A DNA stretch of 64,000 nucleotides from Natribaculum luteum (GTDB taxonomy: Archaea > Halobacteriota > Halobacteria > Halobacteriales > Natrialbaceae): contig NZ_CP095397.1 of the NCBI RefSeq assembly GCF_023008545.1, forward strand, positions 186,001 to 250,000. The letters are read 5' to 3'. This document shows, piece after piece, positions 16,712-25,651 of the stretch. The position numbers were made by a program, and so were the translations under genes. Numbering within the stretch: position 1 is the first letter of the stretch; the number at the start of each line of letters is the position of its first letter. The notes under the pieces are model-generated. The model was given only the letters and a program-made list of their open reading frames with translations, was not told the origin of the DNA and searched no databases.

Positions 16712-17452
16712 ATGGACTCGAGTACCCACCAGCAGGCCTACGACCGCGGGAGTACGATCTTTTCGCCGGACGGCCGGCTCTACCAGGTCGAGTACGCACG
16801 GGAGGCCGTCGAACGGGGTGCGCCGAGCGTCGGCGTCGTGGCCAACGACTGCACCGTCCTCGCGGCACGAAAACGTGTCCGGTCGCCGCTACTAGAACCG
16901 ACGTCGGTCGAGAAGGTCCACGCGGTCGACGACCACCTCGCAGTCGCGTCGGCGGGACACGCGGCCGACGCCAGACAGCTCGTCGACGTCGCCCGTCGGG
17001 CGAGCCAGCAGCATCGGCTGCGATACGACGAGCCGATCGACGTCGAAATGCTCGCGAAGCGACTCGCCAATCACGTCCAGGAACAGACCCAGACCGGCGG
17101 CTCGCGACCGTACGGGGCTGCCCTGCTGGTCGGCGGGCTCGACGTGACCGGCGGAACCGATCGACCGAGGCTGTTCGAGGTCGACCCGAGCGGAACGCCG
17201 TACGGCTGGAACGCGGCTGCGATCGGTGAGGGGACGAACGACGTCAGGCAATTCTTCGAAGCGGCGTTCGACGACGAAAGCGGACGCCAGTGGGCGATCG
17301 AGACCGCACTCGAAGGACTGGCGGTGACGACCGACGACGATCTCTCGCCCGAAACGCTCGAGGTACGAACGATCGGCTCGCACGGAGGTGGCGTCCAGAC
17401 CCTTTCCACGGACCGTGTTGCGGACGTGCTCGCCGAAGTCGGCTCGGAGTGA
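16712..17452 (+). CDS. psmA: proteasome alpha subunit homologue
   Basis: The 246-aa protein begins with the alpha-subunit signature AYDRGSTIFSPDGRLYQVEYA, which forms the gated N-terminal helix. It continues with the SVEKVHAVDDHLAVASAGHAAD segment of the family core. No catalytic Thr is expected. The C-terminus (AEVGSE) lacks the HbYX motif. It starts 1 nt after psmB, so both should be made together. Compared with remembered canonical haloarchaeal PsmA, the middle and C-terminal parts appear divergent, consistent with a secondary subunit pair. Confidence 0.87.
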   Translation: MDSSTHQQAYDRGSTIFSPDGRLYQVEYAREAVERGAPSVGVVANDCTVLAARKRVRSPLLEPTSVEKVHAVDDHLAVASAGHAADARQLVDVARRASQQHRLRYDEPIDVEMLAKRLANHVQEQTQTGGSRPYGAALLVGGLDVTGGTDRPRLFEVDPSGTPYGWNAAAIGEGTNDVRQFFEAAFDDESGRQWAIETALEGLAVTTDDDLSPETLEVRTIGSHGGGVQTLSTDRVADVLAEVGSE

Positions 17453-17455
17453 CCG

Positions 17456-18436
17456 TCACCCGTCGGCCGACGAACGCTGCACGTCGACGACCGACGCACG
17501 CTCGTCGACGTAGAGCGCAAGCACGTCCCCATCGAGTTCGGTGACGACGCGAACGGCGAGTGGCTCCTCCGAGAGGACCGTCTCGGCCCACTCGTGGCCG
17601 ACGTTCCAGATCGGCCGGTCCGAGAGGTCTTCGCCGTGTTCGTGGTAGAAGGAGACGACGGCCGGGTGGTCGAGAACGGCGAGCGTCACCGGACACCGAA
17701 ACTCGATTCCACAACAGTGACACGAGAGCTCCGCCTGGACGTGGTCGTCGTACTCCGCCGGGAGCTCGTCCGCGACGGACGGACTCGGCGTCACGAGTCG
17801 CCCGGAGACGTCGCCGCTGCAGTCGGGACAGACGCCGTCGGCGGCGAGTCCGAGTCGGTGGCGATGGTGGCGATCGAACGCCTCCGGAAATCCATCGCCG
17901 TGACCCTCGACGCCAGCGGGCGGGAATCCGAGCCGCAACAGCGACCGTCCGCAGTCGTCACAGGCGATCGTCACCACGTTGTCGGTCGATCGGGCCTCGA
18001 GTTCCCGTCGGTCACAGAACGGACAGGGATCCTCGAGTTCGACCGGCGGCTGATCGACGCGGTGGGTGTACGCCCCGGTGGCGATTGCTCTGGCGATCCG
18101 CTCACCTGCGTAGGTTAGCTCGTAGCCGTCATCGTAGTGGTGGAGGTACGAGCCGACGAGTTGCTCGATGTGGTAGGCGAACCCGGCGGAGGTATCGACG
18201 CCGGATTCTTCGAACAGCGTCGAGAAGGCGACTCGGGACGGTCCGTCGCCGTCGGTCCGCTCGAGCATCGTCTCGATGATATCCATCCGGATCTCGTTTC
18301 CGAGTGCCTGAAACGCGTCGCTCGGGTCCGAAACGCGTTCCACTCGCGCCGTCTCTGTGGTCGGCGAGGCAATCGACGCGCTCGAATCCGGCCCGCCGCC
18401 CCGTCGTCCCATCGACGGCTCGTCGACCTCGTCCAT
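17456..18436 (-). CDS. winged-helix regulator with zinc-ribbon domains
   Basis: The 326-aa protein has an ArsR-like winged helix in residues 40-120 (SDPSDAFQALGNEIRMDIIETML). Three cysteine clusters follow: CPFCDRRE with CDDCG, CPDCSGD, and CHCCGIEFRC. The C-terminus is a hydrophobic sensor-like region. It resembles large haloarchaeal HTH-plus-zinc-ribbon regulators of unknown target. A TATA-like sequence lies about 26 nt upstream of the ATG at 18436. It converges with the proteasome pair, stops 3 nt apart. Confidence 0.75.
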   Translation of the reverse strand: MDEVDEPSMGRRGGGPDSSASIASPTTETARVERVSDPSDAFQALGNEIRMDIIETMLERTDGDGPSRVAFSTLFEESGVDTSAGFAYHIEQLVGSYLHHYDDGYELTYAGERIARAIATGAYTHRVDQPPVELEDPCPFCDRRELEARSTDNVVTIACDDCGRSLLRLGFPPAGVEGHGDGFPEAFDRHHRHRLGLAADGVCPDCSGDVSGRLVTPSPSVADELPAEYDDHVQAELSCHCCGIEFRCPVTLAVLDHPAVVSFYHEHGEDLSDRPIWNVGHEWAETVLSEEPLAVRVVTELDGDVLALYVDERASVVDVQRSSADG

Positions 18437-18511
18437 AGAGACGCTTTGACACGGACGGAGAAGTAAGTTCTCAAACTGACACTCGATTCGCTTCGACCGG
18501 GAACCGGCGGA

Positions 18512-19006
18512 CTACGGCGTTCGTTTCTCTTTCTCGAGCACTCGCACGTTCTCGATGCCCGTGTCGGGGTACTGGCCCTCGTCGTCTTTCTCGATCGCCT
18601 TCACCATGTCCCAGACGACGTTCAGGCCGGTCGTGACGCCCTCGAGGGCTTCCATCTCACAGCCCGTCTTGCCCGTCGTCTCGACCGCCACCTCGAGTTC
18701 GACGCGGTCGTCGGCGAGGTCGAACGCGGTGTCGACGTTCGTGATCGGGATCTGGTGGCACATCGGGATCGTCTCCCAGGTGTGCTTGACGGCCTGGATC
18801 GCACCAATGCGGGCCGTCGCGAGCACGTCACCCTTGCCGACCTCGTCGGCGCGGATCGCCTCGACGGTCGACGGCTGGAGTCGGATCTCGCCTGCGGCGA
18901 CCGCTCGCCGCTTCGTGTCGGGTTTGTCGCCGACGTCGACCATCTGGACGTCGCCCTCCTCGGTCGTGTGCGTGAGGTCGTCCGCGCCGGTCTCGTCGTC
19001 ACTCAT
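18512..19006 (-). CDS. moaC: cyclic pyranopterin monophosphate synthase MoaC
   Basis: MoaC converts the MoaA product 3',8-cyclo-GTP to cyclic pyranopterin monophosphate in molybdenum cofactor synthesis. The 164-aa protein carries the family signatures VGKGDVLATARIGAI, IPMCHQIPI and KTGCEMEALEGV, with catalytic Lys and His residues in place. The start at 19006 (MSDDETG) overlaps the end of nnr by 8 nt, indicating one operon. No other moa genes are nearby. Confidence 0.95.
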   Translation of the reverse strand: MSDDETGADDLTHTTEEGDVQMVDVGDKPDTKRRAVAAGEIRLQPSTVEAIRADEVGKGDVLATARIGAIQAVKHTWETIPMCHQIPITNVDTAFDLADDRVELEVAVETTGKTGCEMEALEGVTTGLNVVWDMVKAIEKDDEGQYPDTGIENVRVLEKEKRTP

Positions 19007-20426
19007 CGTCCTCACCCCACAGTGCCGCGGGAATCGCCTCGAGAAGGTCGGAGGCGAGAAAGCCGACGCCGTCTTCCTCGGCGAGTCGTTCGCCCGCCTT
19101 CCCGTTGACGTACGCGCCCGCGCAGGCGGCGTCGAACGGGTCGGCGTGCTCGAGCAAGCCGGCGACGATCCCGGCGAGCGTGTCGCCGCTGCCGCCGACG
19201 CTCAGTCCGGGGACGCCGGCGCGGTTGATCCGAGTTCGCTCGCCGTCCGTGATCACGTCGTCGACGCCTTTCGCCAGCACGACGTGACCCAGGTCCGCGG
19301 CGAGGGCCTCGATCTCGTCGGTCGCCGCGCGCAGGACGTCCGTTTCCGGCCCGCCCATCGCCACGAGTTCCGTCCGGTTGGGCGTACAGACGAGCGTCGC
19401 CTCGGTCTCGACCTCGGGGACGATCGACAGCGCGTCGGCGTCGACCACGGCTGGACCCGTATACGAGTCGAGAAAGTCGCGGGCGGCCTCGAGGGTCTCC
19501 TCTGCCGTTCCGAGACCGGGACCGAGGATCACGACGTCGTCGTAGCGCTCTGCGGTCTCGACGAGGTCGTCGACCTGCTCGAGCGTGAGGACGTCGCTCT
19601 CGTAGGGCTGGACGATGAGGTCCGGGGCGTAGCCCTGGATCTCGCCCGTCACCGACGCGGGCGCGGCGACAAACGAGAGGTCCATTCCGGCACGAAGCGC
19701 CGCCTGCGCGGCGAGCGCGGGCGCACCGGTGAAGGGACCGCCGCCGATCACGAACGCCCGGCCCCCGCGCTCGTCGGGTCGCGCGAGCCGACGGTCGCCG
19801 GGGCCGACGAACCGTTTGGCGGCCGCCGGGATGCCGATGTCGGCGACGTGGACCTCGGCCTCGAGGTCGGCCATTCCGGGCTTTTCGTCGTGGAAGGTGA
19901 CGACGTGGTCGGCCTCGACGCCGTTTTCCGCGTGGTCGCCCGCGTCGGCGTCGAACCCCGAGGGGACGTCGACGGCGACGACGGTCGCGTCGGCCTCGTC
20001 GATCGCTCGCGCCGCCGTGGCGGCTGGCTCCCGCAGGTCGCCGCTGATCCCCGTTCCGAGCATCGCATCGACGATCACGTCGGCGTCGGGCAGCGAGAAC
20101 GCACTCGAGTCGGTCACTTCCCGCGTGTCGTACTCGCCGGCCTCGAGCGCCGCCCAGTTCTCGCGGGCGATGGCGGTTCCGATGGTCTCGGCCCGTCCGA
20201 GCAACAGCGTCGTGACGTCGTACTCCGCCAGAAAACGCGCGGCGACGAACGCGTCTCCGCCGTTGTTCCCGCGACCGGCGACGATCGCGACGCGAGCGCC
20301 CGGATCGACGACTCGCCGGACGACGCGGGCGACGGCGTTCCCGCTCGACTCCATCAGCTGTTTTCGCGTCACGCCAAGCGCCGCGGCGTTCTCGTCGACG
20401 GCGGCCATCCGCTCTCCCGTGATCAT
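18999..20426 (-). CDS. nnr: bifunctional NAD(P)HX epimerase and ADP-dependent dehydratase
   Basis: This 475-aa fusion repairs hydrated NADH and NADPH. The N-terminal epimerase domain (residues 1-210) has the GRGNNGGDAFVAARFL loop and a VDVPSGFDADAGDHAENGV segment. The C-terminal YjeF-type kinase-fold dehydratase (220-475) has ILGPGLGTAEET, NRTELVAM and the anion hole GGSGDTLAGIVAGL. Full-length fusions of this kind are standard in archaea and E. coli. It is translationally linked to moaC downstream. Confidence 0.93.
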   Translation of the reverse strand: MITGERMAAVDENAAALGVTRKQLMESSGNAVARVVRRVVDPGARVAIVAGRGNNGGDAFVAARFLAEYDVTTLLLGRAETIGTAIARENWAALEAGEYDTREVTDSSAFSLPDADVIVDAMLGTGISGDLREPAATAARAIDEADATVVAVDVPSGFDADAGDHAENGVEADHVVTFHDEKPGMADLEAEVHVADIGIPAAAKRFVGPGDRRLARPDERGGRAFVIGGGPFTGAPALAAQAALRAGMDLSFVAAPASVTGEIQGYAPDLIVQPYESDVLTLEQVDDLVETAERYDDVVILGPGLGTAEETLEAARDFLDSYTGPAVVDADALSIVPEVETEATLVCTPNRTELVAMGGPETDVLRAATDEIEALAADLGHVVLAKGVDDVITDGERTRINRAGVPGLSVGGSGDTLAGIVAGLLEHADPFDAACAGAYVNGKAGERLAEEDGVGFLASDLLEAIPAALWGEDDE

Positions 20427-20471
20427 ACTCGACGGTTTACCCGCAGCGGCGAAAAAACGTGTGGGACGACG

Positions 20472-20912
20472 TTACGGCGCGCGGAGGAGGTGGATGCGCT
20501 TGCCGCGGTCGAGGACTGTCGCCTGGTCGTTGATCTGGACGGCGTTGAAGTCCGCTCGACTCGTCCGACCGCCCGCACAGTCGCGGATTCGATCGTCCGT
20601 ACAGACGTCGATGCCGTACTCGACGTCCGAGAACACCTCCTCGATCCGCGCGTGGTCGTCGTCGGAGATGACCGGCCGCCTGCCCTGCGTGTCCTCGAAG
20701 AGCTCGAGTTCGTCGGTCGTCTCGGCGATGTACGTGCCCTGGTTGCTGTCGGCGACGACGGAGTGGACGATGTGTCGGTTCCCGTCGAGGCGGCCGCGGA
20801 TCCACTTCTCCCAGACGAGCCCGCTGTGAACCGCGTCGTCGGCGACGACGCCCACGACGCCGAGCCCGACGCCCGCGCCCGCAGCTGCCAGCACCTGGCG
20901 TCTGGTGACCAT
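20472..20912 (-). CDS. exported or anchored protein with Tat-like signal, function unknown
   Basis: The 146-aa protein starts MVTRRQVLAAAGAGVGLGVV, a twin-arginine-type signal with a short hydrophobic core, consistent with Tat export as is usual in haloarchaea. Two cysteines in CTDDRIRDCAGG could form a disulfide outside the cell. No family was recognised. The start at 20912 was chosen because it places the RR motif at the N-terminus. The nearest upstream gene on the same strand is acylphosphatase. Confidence 0.6.
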   Translation of the reverse strand: MVTRRQVLAAAGAGVGLGVVGVVADDAVHSGLVWEKWIRGRLDGNRHIVHSVVADSNQGTYIAETTDELELFEDTQGRRPVISDDDHARIEEVFSDVEYGIDVCTDDRIRDCAGGRTSRADFNAVQINDQATVLDRGKRIHLLRAP

Positions 20913-20985
20913 ACTGACACTCACGACCCCGGCCGAAAGAAGCTACCGTTCTCGATCGTTCCGTCGGGCCACTGGCTGTGGCCGG

Positions 20986-21264
20986 TCAGTACCTGATCTC
21001 GAAACCGTCCTCCCCCTGTGGCGATTCGTCCTCGACCTCGACGTCCTCGACCTCGGCCGCCGGACTCCCCTCGTGGCACCACTCGACCATCGACTCGACG
21101 GCGTCCTCGGGGCCCTCGAAGACCGCCTCGACGCGGCCGTCGGCGAGGTTCTTCACCCAGCCGGCGACACCCGCCTCGCGGGCCGCGTCGCGAGTGCTCG
21201 CGCGGTAGTAGACGCCCTGTACCGTCCCGGAGACGAAGACGTGCGCTCGCGTTCGCGCTGCCAT
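20986..21264 (-). CDS. acyP: acylphosphatase
   Basis: The 92-aa enzyme hydrolyses acyl phosphates. The core FVSGTVQGVYYRASTRDAA holds the catalytic arginine, and GWVKNLADGRVEAVFEG holds the catalytic asparagine. Length is exactly typical of the family. ATG at 21264 (MAARTRAHV) was preferred to the one at 21291 on family length. It sits among convergent or same-strand housekeeping genes, and no pathway link is visible. Confidence 0.93.
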   Translation of the reverse strand: MAARTRAHVFVSGTVQGVYYRASTRDAAREAGVAGWVKNLADGRVEAVFEGPEDAVESMVEWCHEGSPAAEVEDVEVEDESPQGEDGFEIRY

Positions 21265-21353
21265 GTGTGTGACCTCGAGCAGGAACGACAAAAGTCCGGG
21301 TCATCGATCGACGGAGGCGACGCCCTGCCGACAGACCGTGACGCAAGACGGTG

Positions 21354-22322
21354 CTACTCGCCCGTCCGGAGGTGGTGAAAGACGTACGTCTGTGCGTATC
21401 CCGCGTATCGGCCGCCGTCGGACGTGTCCGACGAGCCTCCGCTCGCGTCGCTCGCGGAGACGCCGAGTCGCTTGCGGATCGCTCGAGATGTCTCGGCGTA
21501 GTTGCCACGGTCGCAGTCGGGGTAGTACTCCTCGATCGCCGTCCTGATCCAGGTGTCGAGGGGGACGGCCTCGTCGAACCCGAGCGAGAACAGACAGACG
21601 CAGTCGGCGACCTTGTCGCCGACGCCGACGAACTGCGTGAGGTACTCGCGGGCCTCCTCGTAGGGGAGGTCGCGTGCGTCGCCGGGACAGGCCTCGCCGC
21701 TCGCGACCATCTCGGCCGTGCGGACGACGTACGGCGCGCGGTAACCAAGTCCCAGGTCCCGGAGGTCGTCCTCGGTCGCCGACGCGAGCTGGGCCGGCGT
21801 CGGGAACGCGTGGTAGGTCTCGCCGTCGAACGCGACCGTATCGCCGTACTCGCGGGCGAGCGCCGAAACCATCCCGTGGATGCGACTGACTCGCATCTGT
21901 GCAGAGCAGATAAAGGAGATCAGCGTTCCGAACGGCGGGTCCTCGACCAGCCGCAGCCCACGGTGGGCGTCGTAGGCCTCCCGGAGCAGCGGGTCCTCGG
22001 GTGCGGCGGCAACGACGCCCTCGAGGTCGTCCTCGAGGCGCAAGAGCCGCCGAACCAGCCGATCGGCGTCGGTCGTCGACTCCCACTCGAGGCGGCTGTC
22101 TCGCTGGCGGACGCGGACGACCTCAGCGGCAGACGAGTCGTCGCCTGCGTCGCCGGTGAAGGTCCCGTCGACGACGGTCGTGTACCACGCGTCGGGATTG
22201 CGACTGCCGGTGTACATTTCGCCGTCGCTGCGCCGCCAGAGGTACGTCTGGCCGCTCTCGAGCGTGAGATAGAGGTCGAGTCCACCCGAGAGGTCGTCGA
22301 TCGGAATCGCGCCCGTCTCCAT
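21354..22322 (-). CDS. ogg: OGG1-like 8-oxoguanine DNA glycosylase
   Basis: The 322-aa protein is a helix-hairpin-helix GPD glycosylase of the OGG family, with an N-terminal OGG_N-like domain (LTLESGQTYLWRRSDGEMY). The catalytic region reads FVGVGDKVADCVCLFSLGFDEAVPLDTWI, containing the Schiff-base lysine and the activating aspartate. It should excise 8-oxoguanine opposite C and nick the abasic site. The ATG at 22322 (METGAIPI) gives a normal N-terminus; the ATG at 22391 is the alternative. Confidence 0.9.
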   Translation of the reverse strand: METGAIPIDDLSGGLDLYLTLESGQTYLWRRSDGEMYTGSRNPDAWYTTVVDGTFTGDAGDDSSAAEVVRVRQRDSRLEWESTTDADRLVRRLLRLEDDLEGVVAAAPEDPLLREAYDAHRGLRLVEDPPFGTLISFICSAQMRVSRIHGMVSALAREYGDTVAFDGETYHAFPTPAQLASATEDDLRDLGLGYRAPYVVRTAEMVASGEACPGDARDLPYEEAREYLTQFVGVGDKVADCVCLFSLGFDEAVPLDTWIRTAIEEYYPDCDRGNYAETSRAIRKRLGVSASDASGGSSDTSDGGRYAGYAQTYVFHHLRTGE

Positions 22323-22452
22323 CGGTTCGTCGATACGGGAGGGGACGCTTGGACCTTTCGAACCGGCGGTTCGGACGGTGTGGCACCACAACCGCAGTCG
22401 TTCGTCTCAGACGAGGCGAACCTTCATACTGTAGGCCACACAATATCTAGGT

Positions 22453-22905
22453 ATGAACTGCAGGGTTGTCGTCGAAGCTGCCGTGCCGGTGTTCGACGTA
22501 GAGACCGAAGAGGAGGCGATCCGCATCGCCATCTCCAAGACGGGCGAAATGTTGAACCCTGACCTGAACTACGTCGAGATCAACATGGGCGAGCGCACCT
22601 CGCCGTCGGGTGAAGAGTTGCCGCCCGCGTTCATCGCCGCGGACGAAGCGCTCGTCGCGCTCGAACTCGAGATGACCGTCTTCAACGTCGAACGCGAGGA
22701 GCACGCCTCGCGTATCGCCCGCAAGGAGATCGGTCAGCGCCTCGAGAACATCCCACTCGAGGTACTCGAAGTCGAGGTCCTCGAGGACGAAGAGGACGAC
22801 CTCGAATCGGACGACGAGGAGGAAGACGTCGACGAGTCGACAGACGAACAGGGTGACGAGGAGTCGGACGACGTCCTTCCGGAGTTCGAGGACCTTCTCG
22901 AGTAG
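22453..22905 (+). CDS. DUF555 (UPF0212) family protein
   Basis: The 150-aa protein matches the archaeal DUF555 family: NCRVVVEAAVPVFDVETEEEA, then VEINMGERTSPSGEELPPAF. The role of this family is unknown. The last 45 residues are an extremely acidic tail of Glu and Asp, a common haloarchaeal extension. A TATA-like element near 22425 lies about 27 nt upstream. The gene is divergent from the glycosylase. Confidence 0.85.
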   Translation: MNCRVVVEAAVPVFDVETEEEAIRIAISKTGEMLNPDLNYVEINMGERTSPSGEELPPAFIAADEALVALELEMTVFNVEREEHASRIARKEIGQRLENIPLEVLEVEVLEDEEDDLESDDEEEDVDESTDEQGDEESDDVLPEFEDLLE

Positions 22906-23149
22906 CGGCCACGACCGGCAGTTCTTCGCAGTTCATTCGACGTTCCAGGAGCCGAGCGGTTCGATCGTCGATCGTCGATCGGTAACCGGACTGGCAGAGT
23001 CGTTGCGGCGAGTAAAGCCGTGTTTATCGATCACGTCCAGTCGGTCGAGTGGTTCTTCCGAGTAAACGGTCAAGAAAGGTATGAATACAACAGTCGAAAC
23101 GAGTCTCGCCAGTATAGCGTGTCGGTTTCTCGAGGATGCGGCGTCTTAC

Positions 23150-23386
23150 TCAGTCGGCAGTTGCGGCGACTGCTTCTGCTTCGTCTTCACGCATGTGTTC
23201 GGTGATTCCCCCGGCGAGTGCAAAAACAGCGGCCTTGTGGTCAGTTTTCGATTTGTGGATCGATGTCGGTCGAATACCGAGCGACTCGTACTCTTCGAGG
23301 TCGATCTGACAGTTGTCCCACTCGGCACACTGGTTCGATACCTCCGCAAGAAGGCCGTGGAGGTGGATGAGCTCCTGTTTCTTCAT
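23150..23386 (-). CDS. UPF0058 family protein
   Basis: The 78-aa protein begins MKKQELIHLHGLLAEVSNQC, the signature of archaeal UPF0058. It is helical and cytoplasmic with no known function. ATG at 23386 was chosen over 23392 because a TATA-like AATAATATAA lies about 27 nt upstream of it. Confidence 0.85.
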   Translation of the reverse strand: MKKQELIHLHGLLAEVSNQCAEWDNCQIDLEEYESLGIRPTSIHKSKTDHKAAVFALAGGITEHMREDEAEAVAATAD

Positions 23387-23685
23387 AACCATGCAATCCT
23401 ACCCACTGCAGGGTTATATTATTATCTTGAGCCTCGTTAGCACGCAACCCGTGTCCGATTTCCGGGATATTTCCCTCGAGGACATACTGAGACCGGAGAA
23501 CGAGTGACGAGAAATACGATGCTGTCTGGAGGTAATATCTGATTGGACCCACTCAGTGAGAAATTTTGCACAAATTCTGAGTAAAATAGTATCGATAAAT
23601 ACAACATCGCCGGATCAGCTGGGGCGCTCACGGCAAACGATCACGGCGAACGAAAACGAGGGGGACTGTCGTCGGAAAACGAACG
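23387..23685. other. AT-rich intergenic region, no gene seen
   Basis: About 300 bp between two small leftward genes is clearly more AT-rich than its surroundings and holds the UPF0058 promoter at its left edge (near 23411-23420). No convincing reading frame, RNA fold or repeat was found. Confidence 0.5.
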
Positions 23686-23865
23686 TCAGCCAAGTTGTTT
23701 TAACGTCCGAAGGTCGCGGTCGGTCCGCGTAAACTCCGACATCCGTCGAGATGCGTGACAGTTCGGACAGTGAAACATCTCGGACGGTTTTGGAAGATCA
23801 CCCGGCGGAACTTGCCACTCCTTGGCACATTCGGGACACAACAGTTGGACAGTCGTTTCCTCCAT
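23686..23865 (-). CDS. small zinc-ribbon protein, 59 aa
   Basis: A single zinc ribbon is formed by CPECAKEW and CPNCHASRR, preceded by METTVQLL-like hydrophobic residues. The protein resembles a conserved haloarchaeal family of putative zinc-binding proteins of unknown role. The ATG at 23865 is chosen because an AAAAGC TATA-like box lies about 27 nt upstream. A tfb gene starts about 1.1 kb upstream on the same strand, with its stop 136 nt away. Confidence 0.75.
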   Translation of the reverse strand: MEETTVQLLCPECAKEWQVPPGDLPKPSEMFHCPNCHASRRMSEFTRTDRDLRTLKQLG

Positions 23866-24001
23866 GCGATCCACTTTCACACCCGTCGTCAAAAGCTTTG
23901 TCGCAGCGCTACCGCTACGCTGGCAGACCCCTCGCGATCGAGCTGGCGTCGGATTACCGCAGCGTCGAGAGAGCGAAAAGAGACGCCGAACGCATCGATA
24001 T

Positions 24002-24976
24002 CTACGCCGGCGTCGCCGTGTCGGACGCCTCGAGCAGTTCCTTGTACCGGTTGCGGATGGTCACCTCGGAGATGTTGGCGACCTCGCTGACCTCGTTCTG
24101 GGTGACCTTCTCGTTGGTCAGCAGGGCAGCAGCGTACACTGCGGCCGCGGCGAGGCCGACCGGCGACTTGCCCGAGTGGACGCCCTCCGATCGCGCCGAG
24201 TCGAGCAGTTCGCGGGCCATGCGCTCGGTCTCGTCCGAGAGGTCGAGCCCGCTGACGAACCGCGGGACGTAGTGTTCCGGGTCGGCGGGCTTGACCTCGA
24301 GGCCGAGCTGGCGGACGATGTACCGGTAGGTCCGGGTGAGCTCCATGCGGTCGACGCGGCTGACGGCGCTGATCTCGTCCAGGCTGCGGGGGGTGCCGGC
24401 CTGGCGGGCGGCGGCGTACAGCGAGGCGGTGGCGACGCCCTCGATCGAGCGTCCCGGCAGGAGGTCCTCCTCGAGGGCACGGCGGTAGATCACCGACGCC
24501 GTCTCGCGGACGTTCTCGGGGAGACCGAGCGCCGAGGCCATGCGGTCGATCTCGCCCAGCGCCTGCTTTAAGTTGCGCTCTTTGCTGTCGCGGGTGCGGA
24601 AGCGCTCGTTCCACGTGCGAAGGCGCTGCATCTTCTGGCGCTGGCGACTCGAGAGCGCCTTGCCGTAGGCGTCTTTGTCCTGCCAGCCGATGTTCGTCGA
24701 CAGGCCCTGGTCGTGCATCATCTTCGTCGTGGGCGCGCCGACGCGGCTCTTCTGGTCTTTCTCGGCGGCATCGAACGCGCGCCACTCCGGCCCGCGGTCG
24801 ATCTCGTCTTCTTCGACGACCAGGCCACACTCCTCACAGACCGTCTCGGCGTGCTCTGCGTCCGAGACGAGGCGGCCGCCACACTCCGGGCACCGCTCTT
24901 CCTCGTCGGCTTGCTGCGTCGACTCCGTCTGGGTCTCTGTCTCGCCAGTGTAAGTTCGGGTAGTTGTATCTGTCAT
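24002..24976 (-). CDS. tfb: transcription initiation factor IIB (TFB)
   Basis: The 324-aa TFB has an acidic and Thr-rich N-terminus, a zinc ribbon CPECGGR and CEECGLV (residues 29-50), and the B-finger region GPEWRAFDAAEKDQKSRVGAP. Two cyclin repeats follow ([20 protein letters not shown] and ELLDSARSEGVHSGKSPVG). TFB bridges TBP and RNA polymerase at promoters. Haloarchaea carry many TFB paralogues with different promoter preferences. TATA-like sequences occur near 25050-25085, implying a leader of about 50 nt. It is a paralogue of the gene at 46302. Confidence 0.95.
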   Translation of the reverse strand: MTDTTTRTYTGETETQTESTQQADEEERCPECGGRLVSDAEHAETVCEECGLVVEEDEIDRGPEWRAFDAAEKDQKSRVGAPTTKMMHDQGLSTNIGWQDKDAYGKALSSRQRQKMQRLRTWNERFRTRDSKERNLKQALGEIDRMASALGLPENVRETASVIYRRALEEDLLPGRSIEGVATASLYAAARQAGTPRSLDEISAVSRVDRMELTRTYRYIVRQLGLEVKPADPEHYVPRFVSGLDLSDETERMARELLDSARSEGVHSGKSPVGLAAAAVYAAALLTNEKVTQNEVSEVANISEVTIRNRYKELLEASDTATPA

Positions 24977-25194
24977 GGTGGGTCGGGGGGTGGGTGGTTA
25001 CGTGGGACTCCCGGGTGGGGGAACCAGAAGAAACCCGGTCGCCTCAGCTAACATATAGTAAGGCCGAAAGCCATATAAAGTTTTCGCCTACGTAATAAAC
25101 TGTCCGGATATCCAGTTATATACGTTTCGGATATTGGACCATCGATCGTGATGGTTCGCGACGGCGGTTCGTCGACGCAGGCGAACTGCCGACG

Positions 25195-25479
25195 TCAGAC
25201 GGTAAAAAGGTGACCCTCTGTCGGAACGTCGAACAGTCCGACCCGCGCACCCGCGTCGAGCCACGCGTGCCCGTAGGAAAACGCCGCCAGCGCGTTCACG
25301 AGGTCGTCTTCCTCGCGGAAGTGCCGGCCATCCTCGAGATACGAGGCTGCCATCTCGCGACACTCCGCGGCCGCCTCGGCCATCGGCGTCCCCTCCGGCG
25401 GTGCCACCGTCGCCGCCTCGAGTGCCTCCGCGAGTAACTGTCCGTACCGGTTCGTCTTCTCCTCGAGGTCAGCCGCCAT
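25195..25479 (-). CDS. DUF357 family protein
   Basis: The 94-aa helical protein matches the archaeal DUF357 pattern: LEEKTNRYGQLLAEALE, then a C-terminal DDLVNALAAFSYGHAWLDAG segment typical of a four-helix fold. Its function is unknown. It is divergent from the glutaredoxin-thioredoxin reductase gene. Confidence 0.85.
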   Translation of the reverse strand: MAADLEEKTNRYGQLLAEALEAATVAPPEGTPMAEAAAECREMAASYLEDGRHFREEDDLVNALAAFSYGHAWLDAGARVGLFDVPTEGHLFTV

Positions 25480-25651
25480 ACGTACACGCTCGAGCGGGTG
25501 GTCCCTAAGCGCGTCGGCCTGGATCGACAGTCGAGGCGGGCGGAAACGAGAGATCGGGTTTGCGGCGAGCGACGGGACACTCTGTCGCGGTTGGTGTGAG
25601 TGATGCTACCGAGCGCAAGGGGTTTACGCCACGTTTCCGTAACGAACACAC

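Noticed and set aside
18555..20996. 813-aa plus-strand ORF opposite moaC and nnr
   Set aside because: It runs antisense to two genes with full catalytic motifs, and its composition is that of an antisense frame.
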